Source: an uncultured Mucispirillum sp. (GTDB taxonomy: Bacteria; Chrysiogenota; Deferribacteres; Deferribacterales; Mucispirillaceae). From it: a stretch of 64,000 nt of DNA. The stretch is from positions 161,008-225,007 of the forward strand of contig CALURO010000004.1 of NCBI GenBank assembly GCA_944323205.1, read 5' to 3'. The notes under the pieces are model-generated. The model searched no databases. It was not told the origin of the DNA and saw only the letters and a list, made by a program, of their open reading frames with translations. Of this stretch, positions 36,681 to 45,460 are shown piece by piece; within the stretch, counting starts at the first letter, position 1, and every line of letters begins with the position of its first letter. The position numbers and the translations under genes were made by a program.

Positions 36681-38236
36681 TGAGCTATTATATTATAGTA
36701 GGACTTGTTTGTGTATTGGCAGGTCTTACAGTTGGGTATTTAGTTGCCAAAAAAATGAAAGAAGAAGAAAATAAAAAATTAAACAATACAGCAGAAGATA
36801 TAATTTCAAAAGCTAAAAAAGAAGGCGAAGAAATTATAAAAGAAGCTAAACTGGAATCTAAAGAAATTATTTTCAAAGGACGACAGGATTTAGAAAAAGA
36901 AATAAAAGAAAAGAAAAAAGATATCAGCCATATTGAGCGTAAACTTGAAGCTAGAGAAGAAACTTTAGAAAAGAAAATGGAGTCTGCTTTACGCAAAGAA
37001 GAGCAGCTTGTTAAAAGAGACCAGGAATATGACAGGCGTATGAAAGATATTGATGTACTTAAAGCAAAAAATGAAGAAATAAAACAGAGCTTAATTAAAG
37101 AAGTTGAACGTGTTGCCTGTATGACTGGTGAAGAAGCTAAAAAAATGCTTATTGAACAGATGGTTGATGAAGCTAAAAAAGACTCTGCAAGAACTATAAG
37201 AGAGTTAGAAGAAGAAGCAAAAAATGAATCAGAAAAAAGAGCAAGAAGTATAATTTCTACAGCTATCCAACGCTGTGCTTCAGAATTTACAAATGATATA
37301 ACTGTTACATTAGTAAACCTTCCAAATGATGAAATGAAAGGCCGTATTATAGGTAGGGAAGGTAGAAATATTAGAACATTTGAAACTATTACTGGTGTTG
37401 ATATTATTGTTGATGACACTCCAGAAGCAGTTATTTTATCAAGCTATGACCCATTTCGCAGAGAAACTGCAAAATTAACATTAGAAAAATTAATTACTGA
37501 TGGAAGAATACATCCTGCAAGAATTGAGGAACTGCACCAAAAAAGCAGACAGGAAATGGATAAACATATTTTAGAACTTGGAGAAGAAACTGTATTTAAC
37601 TTAGGTATCCATAATATAAGTCAGGAAATTTTAAAACTTATTGGCAGGTTAAAATATAGAACAAGTTACGGCCAGAATGTGTTAGGTCATTCTATAGAAG
37701 TGGCAACTATTGCAGGCATTATGGCAGCAGAACTTGGACTTGATCCAAAAATAGCTAAAAGAGCAGGGCTTTTACATGATATAGGTAAGGCTATTGACTA
37801 TGAAGCAGAAGGCTCACATACAACAATAGGTGTAGAAGTAGCTAAGAAAAATAAAGAAGACTGGCGTGTAATTAATGCGATAGCCAGCCACCATGGAGAA
37901 GAAGAGTTTAAATGTATTGAAGCTATACTTGTTCAGGCAAGTGATGCTATATCAGCTTCTCGTCCTGGAGCTAGACGCGAAGTATTAGAAAGTTATATTA
38001 AGCGTCTTGAACAGCTTGAAGAAGTGGCATCTTCTTTTGAAGGGGTTGCAAAATCATTTGCTATTCAAGCAGGCAGGGAAGTTAGAATTATTGTAGAGCC
38101 TGATAAAGTAAATGATGATGGATTAGTTGTTTTATCAAAAGATATATCTAAAAAAGTGGAAGAAGAATTAACTTATCCTGGTCAGATAAAAGTTATGGTT
38201 ATCAGGGAGTCTAGAGCCATAGAATACGCTAAATAA
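36680..38236 (+). CDS. rny: Ribonuclease Y
   Basis: RNase Y is a membrane-anchored endonuclease that starts mRNA decay. An N-terminal membrane helix (residues 3-23) leads into a long charged coiled coil (about 25-200), a KH domain ([40 protein letters not shown]) and an HD domain with the metal pair in [23 protein letters not shown]. Length of 518 aa is standard. RBS AGGAGG is strong and the start overlaps the previous stop (TAATG). A terminator follows. Confidence 0.96.
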   Translation: MSYYIIVGLVCVLAGLTVGYLVAKKMKEEENKKLNNTAEDIISKAKKEGEEIIKEAKLESKEIIFKGRQDLEKEIKEKKKDISHIERKLEAREETLEKKMESALRKEEQLVKRDQEYDRRMKDIDVLKAKNEEIKQSLIKEVERVACMTGEEAKKMLIEQMVDEAKKDSARTIRELEEEAKNESEKRARSIISTAIQRCASEFTNDITVTLVNLPNDEMKGRIIGREGRNIRTFETITGVDIIVDDTPEAVILSSYDPFRRETAKLTLEKLITDGRIHPARIEELHQKSRQEMDKHILELGEETVFNLGIHNISQEILKLIGRLKYRTSYGQNVLGHSIEVATIAGIMAAELGLDPKIAKRAGLLHDIGKAIDYEAEGSHTTIGVEVAKKNKEDWRVINAIASHHGEEEFKCIEAILVQASDAISASRPGARREVLESYIKRLEQLEEVASSFEGVAKSFAIQAGREVRIIVEPDKVNDDGLVVLSKDISKKVEEELTYPGQIKVMVIRESRAIEYAK

Positions 38237-38263
38237 AATTATTTATAATATACTTTTTATATA

Positions 38264-38296
38264 AAGCTGGATAGTTTTTTGCTATCCAGCTTTTTT
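38264..38296 (+). terminator. Intrinsic terminator after rny
   Basis: AAGCTGGATAG (38264-38274) pairs perfectly with CTATCCAGCTT (38282-38292) and is followed by Ts to 38296. Confidence 0.9.
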
Positions 38297-38326
38297 ATTA
38301 ATACTTTTATAAATAGCAAAAAATCA

Positions 38327-38380
38327 GAGCCTGTGAAAAAAAGTCTGTAAATAGTGTAATTTTAAGTTTTCTATGATATA
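38327..38380 (+). repeat. Solo copy of an insertion-sequence end
   Basis: This 54-base stretch matches 63924-63977 at 50 positions, beginning GAGCCTGTGAAAAAAAGTCT and ending TTTTCTATGATATA. The other copy is followed by AAAGGAG at the window edge. Here it is not followed by a transposase but by the end of a sigma factor gene, so it looks like a remnant. Confidence 0.7.
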
Positions 38381-38394
38381 AAAAAATCTTTTTG

Positions 38395-39327
38395 TTAATT
38401 TAAATAGTCATTCAGCCGTTTTTTAAGAGCTTTCTTTTTAAGTTTTTCTAAAGCACGGCTTTCAAGCTGTCTTACACGCTCTCTTGAAACACCCATGCTT
38501 TCACCAAGTTCTTCTAATGTTTTAGGCTGTTCGCCATCAAAACCATATCTTTTTATGATAATTTCTGCTTCTCTAGGGTCAAGACTTGAAATAATTTCAT
38601 CAATTGATGATTTTAATGTTTTAGCAATAATAACTTTTTCTACATTAGAATCTTCATCTTCTATAGAATCAAGAAATGTTTTATCTTCATCGTTTCCTAT
38701 ATAATTATCAAGAGAAAGGTATGATTTAGATGCCATTAAAACTTCTTCAATATCTTCTGTAGGAATATCAGTTGCTTTTGAAATCTCTTCAACAGTAGGT
38801 GCTCTGCCAAATTCTTTTGTAAGTTTTTCTGTTGCTGAGTTAATTTTATAAAGATAAGTAGTATGTTTAACAGGCATTTTAACAGCACTTCCCTGTTCAT
38901 TAAGAGCTTGTATTATAGACTGTTTAATCCACCATACTGCATATGTAATAAATTTGGTACCTTTTGATGGGTCATACCGTTTTGCTGCTTCTAAAAGACC
39001 GATATTACCTTGATTTATTAAATCAAGCAGTGGAACATCTTGAGTTTTATATTTATTTGCAATAGATACTACAAACTTTAAATTAGCAAGGATAAGTTTT
39101 TTTAATGCTTCTTTATCTCCATGCTGGATTTTATATCCAAGCTCCATTTCTTCTTCATGAGTATATGGCTTATATGCAGAAATATTTTTAAAATACTGCT
39201 GCATTGCATCTTCTGTTGCACTATCATTAAGTTCTGTTACAGGGTCAATATTTAAATCTAATATTTCATCATCTAAGTTAGAAAAACTATCCTGCATATT
39301 CATGTTATTGTGTATTTTATCTTCCAT
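38395..39327 (-). CDS. Short sigma-70 family RNA polymerase sigma factor (group 2-like)
   Basis: Regions 1.2 (DAMQQYFKNISAYKPYTHEEEMELGYKI), 2 (LKFVVSIANKYK, DLINQGNIGLLEAAKRYDPSKGTKFITYAVWWIKQSI), 3 and 4 (TLEELGESMGVSRERVRQLESRALEKL) are complete. At 311 aa it lacks region 1.1 and the large non-conserved insert of primary sigma factors, which fits an RpoS-like or other group 2 factor; RpoH is less likely because region 2.4-3 is so RpoD-like. I start at ATG 39327, seven bases after AAGG. It stands alone on the minus strand behind its own promoter. Regulon unknown. Confidence 0.88.
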   Translation of the reverse strand: MEDKIHNNMNMQDSFSNLDDEILDLNIDPVTELNDSATEDAMQQYFKNISAYKPYTHEEEMELGYKIQHGDKEALKKLILANLKFVVSIANKYKTQDVPLLDLINQGNIGLLEAAKRYDPSKGTKFITYAVWWIKQSIIQALNEQGSAVKMPVKHTTYLYKINSATEKLTKEFGRAPTVEEISKATDIPTEDIEEVLMASKSYLSLDNYIGNDEDKTFLDSIEDEDSNVEKVIIAKTLKSSIDEIISSLDPREAEIIIKRYGFDGEQPKTLEELGESMGVSRERVRQLESRALEKLKKKALKKRLNDYLN

Positions 39328-39353
39328 ATTATACCTTGCAAAAAACATAAAGT

Positions 39354-39382
39354 AATATATCACAAATTATATGTTTTGTCAT
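39354..39382 (-). promoter_or_regulatory. Sigma-70-type promoter of the sigma factor gene
   Basis: On the minus strand, ATGACA (39382-39377), 17-base spacer, TATATT (39359-39354). Each box differs from consensus at one position. It lies about 27 bases before the chosen start. Confidence 0.5.
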
Positions 39383-39474
39383 TTATTACTTTTATAAATT
39401 TTAAAATTATTTTTTATAATATGGTTTATATTAAATATTTGAAAAAAAGTATAAAGATATTTATTAGATTTATA

Positions 39475-39502
39475 AAAAAAATGCGAGTTCCATGACTCGC
39501 AT
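39475..39502 (-). terminator. Terminator after fccAB
   Basis: Read on the minus strand, ATGCGAGT (39502-39495) pairs with ACTCGCAT (39488-39481) and a T run follows (39480-39475). It closes the fccA-fccB operon. A T run also follows on the plus strand. Confidence 0.82.
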
Positions 39503-39531
39503 TTTTATATATATTGATTATAAGTAGTTTT

Positions 39532-40860
39532 TTACATAAACGTATCAGAAAGGATATTATTACCCCAGCTGTGCCCATTTATTCTATTTTCAACAGATGC
39601 TTCTTTTGGTATACCATTTGCACCATTTCTTGTAACAATTTTATTTTTTGCTGCATCATATTCATATAATGTAGCTATCCAAATGCCTTCTTTTTCGCTA
39701 ACAAGACTATAGCATGTATTGCCAACAAGTGGAACTCGTGGTTCTTTACCAGCAAAAATACGCACTAAGTTTTCAACAACCACTTTAGCTGTAGCATTTG
39801 CAATAGTACCTGATTTTGGCATTTCTGTAACAGTTGCAGTATCTATTGCGTCACCAATAACATATACATCTTTAATTAATGTAGATTCAAATGATTTAGC
39901 ATCAACACTTGCCCATTTTTTACCTGGCTCAACAAGTCCAAGAGTAAATACAAGCTCGCCAGCTTTTTGGTCGGGAACAAAGTTAATTAATGTCCCTTGA
40001 AAATCACCTTTATTAGTTTTTACAATTTTTTTATCATAGTCTATACCAGTAACTACAACTCCAGAATGATATGTTAATACATCTTTATAAAGGTCTTTGA
40101 ATGCTGCTTCAAATAATGGTTTTTTACTCATTATTTGTGGGTTAGGGTCAAGCACTATAACTTTTGCACCTTTTTTAAGAGCTTCATTACCAAATAAACA
40201 TGCTCTTTCGTATGGTCCAGGCGGGCAGCGGTATAAAGCAAGAGGTGTTCTAAAAATTATAGTATCTCCAGCTTTTATTTTACTTACCATATCTTTAAGC
40301 TGTAATGTTTGAGGGCCTGCAATCCAAGCATGTGGTATTTCTTTTTGTCTTTCTGCAGTGAAATTAAGAGCAGGGTCATAATCCATACTAATACCAGGAG
40401 ACACAATTAATTTATCATATACAAAGTCGCCAGCACTTGTTTTTAAGATTTTTTTCTCACCGTCAAGGCCTGTAACTTCTGCTTGTTTAAATTCTATTCC
40501 ATATTTTTCTGCTAGTTTTGGTAACGGCATGGTAATTTCTGAAATATCTCTTAATCCAAAAATTACTTCGTTACTCATAGCGCATGATACATGGTCAGCA
40601 TTTCTATCTATTAATATAACATTTATAGATGGGTCTAATAATTTTAAATATTTTGCAGCAGTAGCACCACCATAACCGCCGCCAGCTATAACAACAGTTT
40701 TACCTGCTTTTTTAGGTGCTATATTAGAAACAGATTCTGCAGGTTTTACTGTTTCAGCAGTTTCTGTTGATTTTTTGCAGCCTGATAATCCTAATATAGA
40801 TAAAGATGCTGCAGAGATAGCCGTTGTTTTAACAAAATTTCTTCTTGAAAGTTTTTTCAT
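39532..40860 (-). CDS. fccB: Flavocytochrome c sulfide dehydrogenase, flavin subunit FccB
   Basis: FccB oxidises sulfide and passes electrons to cytochrome FccA. The N-terminus has a twin-arginine signal (SRRNFVK) followed by a hydrophobic stretch and LSGC, which also reads as a lipobox. The FAD-binding motif VVIAGGGYGGATAAKYL is near residue 55. The two redox cysteines of the FccB active-site disulfide are in context: YRCPPGPYERA and VGNTCYSLV. Length of 442 aa fits. It lies 13 bases after fccA. Electrons probably go from FccA to a terminal reductase elsewhere. Confidence 0.9.
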   Translation of the reverse strand: MKKLSRRNFVKTTAISAASLSILGLSGCKKSTETAETVKPAESVSNIAPKKAGKTVVIAGGGYGGATAAKYLKLLDPSINVILIDRNADHVSCAMSNEVIFGLRDISEITMPLPKLAEKYGIEFKQAEVTGLDGEKKILKTSAGDFVYDKLIVSPGISMDYDPALNFTAERQKEIPHAWIAGPQTLQLKDMVSKIKAGDTIIFRTPLALYRCPPGPYERACLFGNEALKKGAKVIVLDPNPQIMSKKPLFEAAFKDLYKDVLTYHSGVVVTGIDYDKKIVKTNKGDFQGTLINFVPDQKAGELVFTLGLVEPGKKWASVDAKSFESTLIKDVYVIGDAIDTATVTEMPKSGTIANATAKVVVENLVRIFAGKEPRVPLVGNTCYSLVSEKEGIWIATLYEYDAAKNKIVTRNGANGIPKEASVENRINGHSWGNNILSDTFM

Positions 40861-40873
40861 ATATGCACCTCAA

Positions 40874-41497
40874 TTATCTAAGTGAAGAAAAATATTCAGC
40901 TAAGGCTCTTAATTCTTCATCACTAATATCTTTTACAACATCCATTTCAGAAGCTCTGCCGTCTGCATTCCTTTTACCATTTTTATATTCAAGTAATGCA
41001 TGATATAAGTAAATAGGAGTTTGTCCACCAATTCTAGGAATACCGGTATCATCAATATTATTACCATTTGTTCCATGGCATGATGTACAAGTTTCTAAGT
41101 TCGCACTTGCTTTGCCTTTATTAACAAGGTCTTGGTTTAAAGGATAGTTAGTAGGAACCCATGGTCTGCTTGAATACCAGTCAGCCATCGCTTTGATTTC
41201 ATCTTCCGAATAGCCTTTAAAGAATATCTGCATAAGAGTAGAATATCTTTTTGGAGCCTGTTCTTTACCATCAACTACTGCAGGCTTCATTTCCAGCATA
41301 GATGTGATAAGAAAGTCTTTGTGCTGTCCGCCAATAGATGGGATAGCATCACCTACTGCAGCTCCTGCTGTTCCATGGCATGAAGAGCAGAAATTACCAT
41401 ATCTTCTGCCATCTTCATTTTCTTGAGCCATTACTACATTTGATGAAGCTGCAATCAGCAAAACAGCAAATGTAAACCTAATAATGCTTTTGTGCAT
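40874..41497 (-). CDS. fccA: Diheme c-type cytochrome FccA (cytochrome c4-like)
   Basis: This is the electron-accepting partner of FccB. It has a signal peptide (MHKSIIRFTFAVLLIAASSN, cleavage after VMA) and two heme-binding motifs, CSSCH (near residue 40) and CTSCH (near residue 140), in two tandem cytochrome c domains. YSEDEIKAMADWYSSR and ISDEELRALAEYFSSLR close each domain in cytochrome c4 style. I start at ATG 41497, directly after GAGGAGG; an in-frame ATG 12 codons upstream would bury that site. Length 207 aa matches diheme FccA. Confidence 0.9.
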   Translation of the reverse strand: MHKSIIRFTFAVLLIAASSNVVMAQENEDGRRYGNFCSSCHGTAGAAVGDAIPSIGGQHKDFLITSMLEMKPAVVDGKEQAPKRYSTLMQIFFKGYSEDEIKAMADWYSSRPWVPTNYPLNQDLVNKGKASANLETCTSCHGTNGNNIDDTGIPRIGGQTPIYLYHALLEYKNGKRNADGRASEMDVVKDISDEELRALAEYFSSLR

Positions 41498-41536
41498 AAA
41501 ATCCTCCTCATTATTTACGGTTAAAAGAACCATATT

Positions 41537-41573
41537 AATAAGACTATTATAGTCTTATTTTTAAATAAAGCAA
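41537..41573 (-). promoter_or_regulatory. fccAB promoter with palindromic operator over the -10
   Basis: On the minus strand, TTGCTT (41573-41568), 16-base spacer, TATAAT (41551-41546). A perfect inverted repeat covers the -10: arms AATAAGACTA (41537-41546) and TAGTCTTATT (41550-41559) with a 3-base centre. This is the expected layout for a dimeric repressor. The factor is unknown. Confidence 0.6.
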
Positions 41574-41629
41574 GTAAATAATATCAATTTTATTATTTTT
41601 AAATAAAAATGATATATTATAATGTATCA

Positions 41630-41658
41630 TTGAAAAAAGTTTTTAGTTGTGATATATA
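41630..41658 (+). promoter_or_regulatory. Probable sigma-70 promoter of mgtE
   Basis: TTGAAA (41630-41635), 17-base spacer, TATATA (41653-41658), about 30 bases before the mgtE start. The leader is far too short for an M-box magnesium riboswitch. Confidence 0.45.
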
Positions 41659-41687
41659 TGTGTGAAACTAAAAATGAGGAGTAAGAA

Positions 41688-43043
41688 ATGTTAGATTCAA
41701 AAGAGCGTATCAAATTAGAAAATGTCAAAAAACTTATACGCCGTAATGCAAAAGTCCCTTTAGAAAAACTCCTTAATAAACTCCACCCCGCAGATTTAGC
41801 TTTAATTATTACTAACTTATCTGATTTAGACAGGAAAAAAATATGGTCTTTTATAGAAGACCGCTCAAAAATTGCAAAAATTATTCTTGAAATGCAGGAT
41901 ATAGATATAGTTAAAATTATAGAAGAATTATCTCCACAGGAGGCTGCAACTTTATTATCAGAAATGGATAGTGATGATGCGTCTTATGTCCTGCGTATCA
42001 TATCTAAAGAGAAACAGCACAGCTTATTGCAATATATATCAAAAGATGAATTAATAGATGTAGAAGAGCTTTTGCATTATCCAGAAGATAGTGCTGGTTC
42101 TATAATGAATACATCAGCATTCGCATTACATATGGATACTACAGTTAAAGATGCAACAAAACTTTTACATAAAGCAGAAGATTTAGAAATGGTTTTTTAT
42201 CTTTATGTAGTAGATGATGAAAACAGACTTACAGGTGTTCTCTCATTAAGGCAGCTTATACTTAACCCACCTGAAAAAAAATTATCAGAAATAATGATAA
42301 GAGATGTTGTATCTGTTTCTGTTACAGATAATCAGGAATATGTGGCTGGTTTAGTTGAAAAATATGATTTTTTAGCACTCCCTGTTGTAGATGAGCAACA
42401 TAAACTCTGTGGTATCATTACTATTGATGATGTTATAGATATTATTAAAGACCAGGCGTCAGAAGATATTTATGCTATGGCTGGTTTAACTCAAAATGAT
42501 ATGATGTTTGATAAAAGTCCATATAAAGTGGCAAGCACCCGTCTGCCATGGCTTTTAATAACATTTATTGGCGAGATAATAGCAGGGCTTGTTGTAACAT
42601 TTTTTCAAGGTAAAATTACAGACTTTGCAATACTAGTTACCTTTATGCCAATAGTTATGGCTATGGGTGGTAATGTAGGCAGTCAGTCAGCAACAGTTAT
42701 TATTCAGGGTGTTGCCTTAGGAAAGATAGATACAAGTAAATGGAGTAGAGTGATTTTTAAAGAATTAACTGTTGGTGCTTTAATGGGTATAGTAATAGGT
42801 CTTCTTTTGGGTATAGTTGCTCCATTATGGGAAGGTGATGCTCAGCTTGGAATAATTGTTGGTATTGCTATTTTTTCTGCTATGCTGTTTGCATCATTAA
42901 CAGGCTCTATGGTGCCTATTACATTAATGAAACTAAAATTTGACCCAGCTATTGCATCAGCCCCTTTTATTACAGCTTTAAATGATATTACAGGGCTTAC
43001 AATTTACTTTTTGATTTCTATGATACTGCTAATGATTATGTAA
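41688..43043 (+). CDS. mgtE: Magnesium transporter MgtE
   Basis: MgtE is a homodimeric Mg2+ channel gated by its own cytoplasmic domains. The N domain is a superhelix (residues ~1-130, LNKLHPADLALIITNLSDLDRKKIWSFI), two CBS domains follow (about 135-255, YPEDSAGSIMNTSAFAL, CGIITIDDVIDII), then the plug helix and five membrane segments (about 285-450) with MGGNVGSQSATVIIQG lining the pore. Length of 451 aa is standard. RBS GAGGAG precedes ATG. It is followed after one base by recO. Confidence 0.95.
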   Translation: MLDSKERIKLENVKKLIRRNAKVPLEKLLNKLHPADLALIITNLSDLDRKKIWSFIEDRSKIAKIILEMQDIDIVKIIEELSPQEAATLLSEMDSDDASYVLRIISKEKQHSLLQYISKDELIDVEELLHYPEDSAGSIMNTSAFALHMDTTVKDATKLLHKAEDLEMVFYLYVVDDENRLTGVLSLRQLILNPPEKKLSEIMIRDVVSVSVTDNQEYVAGLVEKYDFLALPVVDEQHKLCGIITIDDVIDIIKDQASEDIYAMAGLTQNDMMFDKSPYKVASTRLPWLLITFIGEIIAGLVVTFFQGKITDFAILVTFMPIVMAMGGNVGSQSATVIIQGVALGKIDTSKWSRVIFKELTVGALMGIVIGLLLGIVAPLWEGDAQLGIIVGIAIFSAMLFASLTGSMVPITLMKLKFDPAIASAPFITALNDITGLTIYFLISMILLMIM

Positions 43044-43044
43044 T

Positions 43045-43755
43045 ATGGAAAGAATTTTATCAGAAGGTATTATTTATAAAATAAACAAATATGCAGATAA
43101 TTCTGCAATAGCATCTGCTTATACCTTAGATTATGGCAAAATTAAACTTTTTATACCTAAAGCATATTCCAGTAAAGGGGGAGTGCAGACATTTATACCT
43201 GGTGAAATTGATTTTCTTAAAAAAGATACATCAGAGTTAAATAAATTTTATAATTTCCATCCATATACATCTTATATGGAGTATGCTTCAACACCAGCAG
43301 TCTCTCTGCGTTTAAGTTTATATTTTGATATTTTTGATAAATTTTATGAGCTTGAGCAGGCAGATACTGTTATATGGACAATATTAAAAAAATATAAAAC
43401 ATCAGATTATAGCAAAATAAATTTATTCAGTATATATGCACTTCTTAAAAATACAGGTCATATGTTTAATTTTAATGTATGCAGCAGCTGCGGAGAAAAA
43501 ATATTAGAGCTTGGTGCACTAAATAATGGACTTTATTTCTGTCGCAAATGTGCTCCAGAAAATTCATTTTATACAGAAAGTTATGTAAATACAATACTTA
43601 GAGCCTTTTCAAATCAAGAGCTTTATAAAAATCTAAAAATAAATAAGTTTGATGAATTATTGGTATTAGACTTGTTTGCTTACCATATAGAAAATGTTAC
43701 ATGCAGTTTTTTAAAAAGTTATAAATTATTTAAAGAATTAATTATTACTATATAA
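43045..43755 (+). CDS. recO: DNA repair protein RecO
   Basis: RecO loads RecA onto SSB-coated DNA with RecR. The N-terminal OB-fold (SEGIIYKINKYADNSAIASAYTLDYGKIKLFIPKAYSSKG) and a helical domain with a zinc site (CSSC near residue 148 and CRKC near residue 171) match the family layout. Sequence identity to model RecO proteins appears low and the 236-aa length is normal. It lies one base after mgtE. I see no recF or recR nearby. Confidence 0.8.
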   Translation: MERILSEGIIYKINKYADNSAIASAYTLDYGKIKLFIPKAYSSKGGVQTFIPGEIDFLKKDTSELNKFYNFHPYTSYMEYASTPAVSLRLSLYFDIFDKFYELEQADTVIWTILKKYKTSDYSKINLFSIYALLKNTGHMFNFNVCSSCGEKILELGALNNGLYFCRKCAPENSFYTESYVNTILRAFSNQELYKNLKINKFDELLVLDLFAYHIENVTCSFLKSYKLFKELIITI

Positions 43756-43794
43756 TATTTAGTATGACTGATAAAAAGTAATAGTGAACTTATG

Positions 43795-43834
43795 AAAAAA
43801 AAGCTATATGGCATATAATGCCTAAAATTAGCTT
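43795..43834 (-). terminator. Terminator of the truncated polyprenyl synthase gene
   Basis: On the minus strand AAGCTA (43834-43829) pairs with TAGCTT (43806-43801), with an inner stem GGCAT/ATGCC, then a T run (43800-43795). It may also serve recO on the plus strand. Confidence 0.7.
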
Positions 43835-43851
43835 ATATTTTATTAATTTCA

Positions 43852-44028
43852 CTACATTCTAGCAGATAATGCAAGAAATACAGGGTGAAGTCTTTTGCCA
43901 CTGCTTGAAAGCAGATGTAAAATTACTTCGTTTATTAAAGGGACAGATGTTTTTGTATCATCTATTAAAAACTGCTCTACTTTTTCTATATCATCTTTTA
44001 CAAGATTTAATGTCTCGTTTGCTGTCAT
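43852..44028 (-). pseudogene. 58-codon N-terminal stub of a polyprenyl diphosphate synthase
   Basis: The frame starts at ATG 44028 with GGAG seven bases upstream and encodes 58 residues ending SARM-stop. Residues 28-56 (SVPLINEVILHLLSSSGKRL, then HPVFLALSAR) match the N-terminal helix and substrate-binding GGKRLRP region of IspB-type octaprenyl synthases, with Ser for the first Gly and His for an Arg. The rest of the enzyme, including both DDxxD catalytic motifs, is missing; a terminator follows 18 bases later. It is most likely the remains of an internal deletion. Whether the short peptide is made is unknown. Confidence 0.75.
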
Positions 44029-44074
44029 AATTATTCTCCACTATATATTTCAAATAATACCATAAACTATTTCT

Positions 44075-45079
44075 TTAATAAATTCTAGTTTTTTTAGAAG
44101 GAAGTAATGTTAATATTAATAATAATATTTCATGGAATATAATAAAATAATAATATCCATTTCCAAATCCATCACGAATAAAAGATGTATATATATAATA
44201 AAGAATATATGCAGCTGTTATGCTGTATGCAATAAGTATACTGTTTATATAAGATTTTTTAATCCTTAAAACATCATAAAGTCTGTGTGATGCAGATGAA
44301 ACAAAGATTATTAGTAATATTAATAAGAAAAGCATGCCATTTATTGCTAAACTAAGAAACATTACTATACCAAATCCAAGGTTTTTGTCTTCAAATTCTC
44401 CACCTGTAAAATTACTTATTATATCTCTTAAAGATAATAAAGAAACAGTATAAAAACTAGTAATTAAAAAATATAAAATTATAGAAATAATTATCAATAT
44501 CCAAAAGTAAAAGAAAGTTTTAGATGACATTTTGTAGTGTTTTTTATATTTAAAACATCTAAAAAGTGGATAAATAAAATAAGTAATGTATATATACTGT
44601 AATTTTTTGAAAAATTTATTTCGTTTGTGTATAATATTTTCCTTTTTATTTTTAGAAGATGGCAGAATAAAAAGCATAAGCATAAATAAACTTGTATAAA
44701 TATAATAAATTCTAATAATTAAATCTCTTTTATATACTGCTATTTTATAAAGACTACTTCCTGCATCTTCCTCCCATTCAATAGAATATGATGAAGTTGG
44801 GAAATTTATAGCAAAATATGCAGAAATAAGCAGTATAAAAATTAATATTAGTATAAATGAAACAATTATGTTTACTCCTGTATCATTTAATCTGTATAAA
44901 GATAACAAAGAAAATATAAATAAAATTATAAGAATACTTGGAAAAAATAATACAGCAAACAAATCATGTATGCTTGAAAGTAATATAACACATACTGGCA
45001 GAATATTATATTTTAAAAACTGTTTTTTTGGTAAAGTATGCGAAAAATTAAAAGTAAGTATGTTATAAAAAGTGTTCAT
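44075..45079 (-). CDS. Membrane protein of unknown function (possible tandem DUF805-like halves)
   Basis: A 334-residue protein with about eight to ten membrane segments and a basic cytoplasmic loop (about residues 143-185, KNKKENIIHKRNKFFKKLQ). Each half contains a short motif, SLYRLNDTGVN and SHRLYDVLRIK, reminiscent of the RRLHDTGRSG motif of DUF805 proteins, which suggests an internal duplication. I do not recognise a function. It is alone on the minus strand between the polyprenyl synthase stub and an insertion sequence, in a region that looks eroded. Start ATG 45079 follows a purine-poor leader. Confidence 0.6.
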   Translation of the reverse strand: MNTFYNILTFNFSHTLPKKQFLKYNILPVCVILLSSIHDLFAVLFFPSILIILFIFSLLSLYRLNDTGVNIIVSFILILIFILLISAYFAINFPTSSYSIEWEEDAGSSLYKIAVYKRDLIIRIYYIYTSLFMLMLFILPSSKNKKENIIHKRNKFFKKLQYIYITYFIYPLFRCFKYKKHYKMSSKTFFYFWILIIISIILYFLITSFYTVSLLSLRDIISNFTGGEFEDKNLGFGIVMFLSLAINGMLFLLILLIIFVSSASHRLYDVLRIKKSYINSILIAYSITAAYILYYIYTSFIRDGFGNGYYYFIIFHEILLLILTLLPSKKTRIY

Positions 45080-45460
45080 ATTTAACCTGTTGATTATTAA
45101 TATAATATACGAATATATAATAGTATTATATAATATTTTTTGTTAGTCAATAATTAACTAGTATTACCATATTTTTTTATTAAAACATGCTGCAATTACT
45201 TGATAATGTATGTAAAAATAGAAATAATCGCAATAAATATCATTTTGAGCATGCATTAGTCAGGCGAAGAATCTTATATGTTTCAGTTGGTAAAGTTATA
45301 TACTTTTCGGCTTCGTTTGCCAGCCTGTGCTATTTCTGATTTCTTATCTATAGTTTGGGAAATCAGCAGTTTTCACAGAAAACGCTCGTTTGAGTTAAGG
45401 GGTTGTAAAAAAATGAGATACAAGTAGAATAATTAATTATATTATAATTTATATAGTTAT
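45080..45460. other. Gene-less stretch with a hairpin and a possible intergenic repeat
   Basis: No coding frame is supported. The first 100 bases are nearly pure A/T. From 45240 to about 45410 the composition is richer in GC. It holds TCATTTTGAGC...GCGAAGAATCTT (45240-45278), which resembles a widespread intergenic motif I recall as TCATTCTGAGC...GCGAAGAATCT, and an 8-bp stem CTGATTTC/GAAATCAG (45336-45343 with 45359-45366, loop 15). Confidence 0.4.

Noticed and set aside
41534..41687. M-box magnesium riboswitch before mgtE.
   Set aside because: The probable promoter leaves a leader of only about 25 bases and no M-box helices are seen.
43780..43800. Terminator belonging only to recO.
   Set aside because: The T run is better on the minus strand, so it was assigned to the truncated synthase; shared use is noted.
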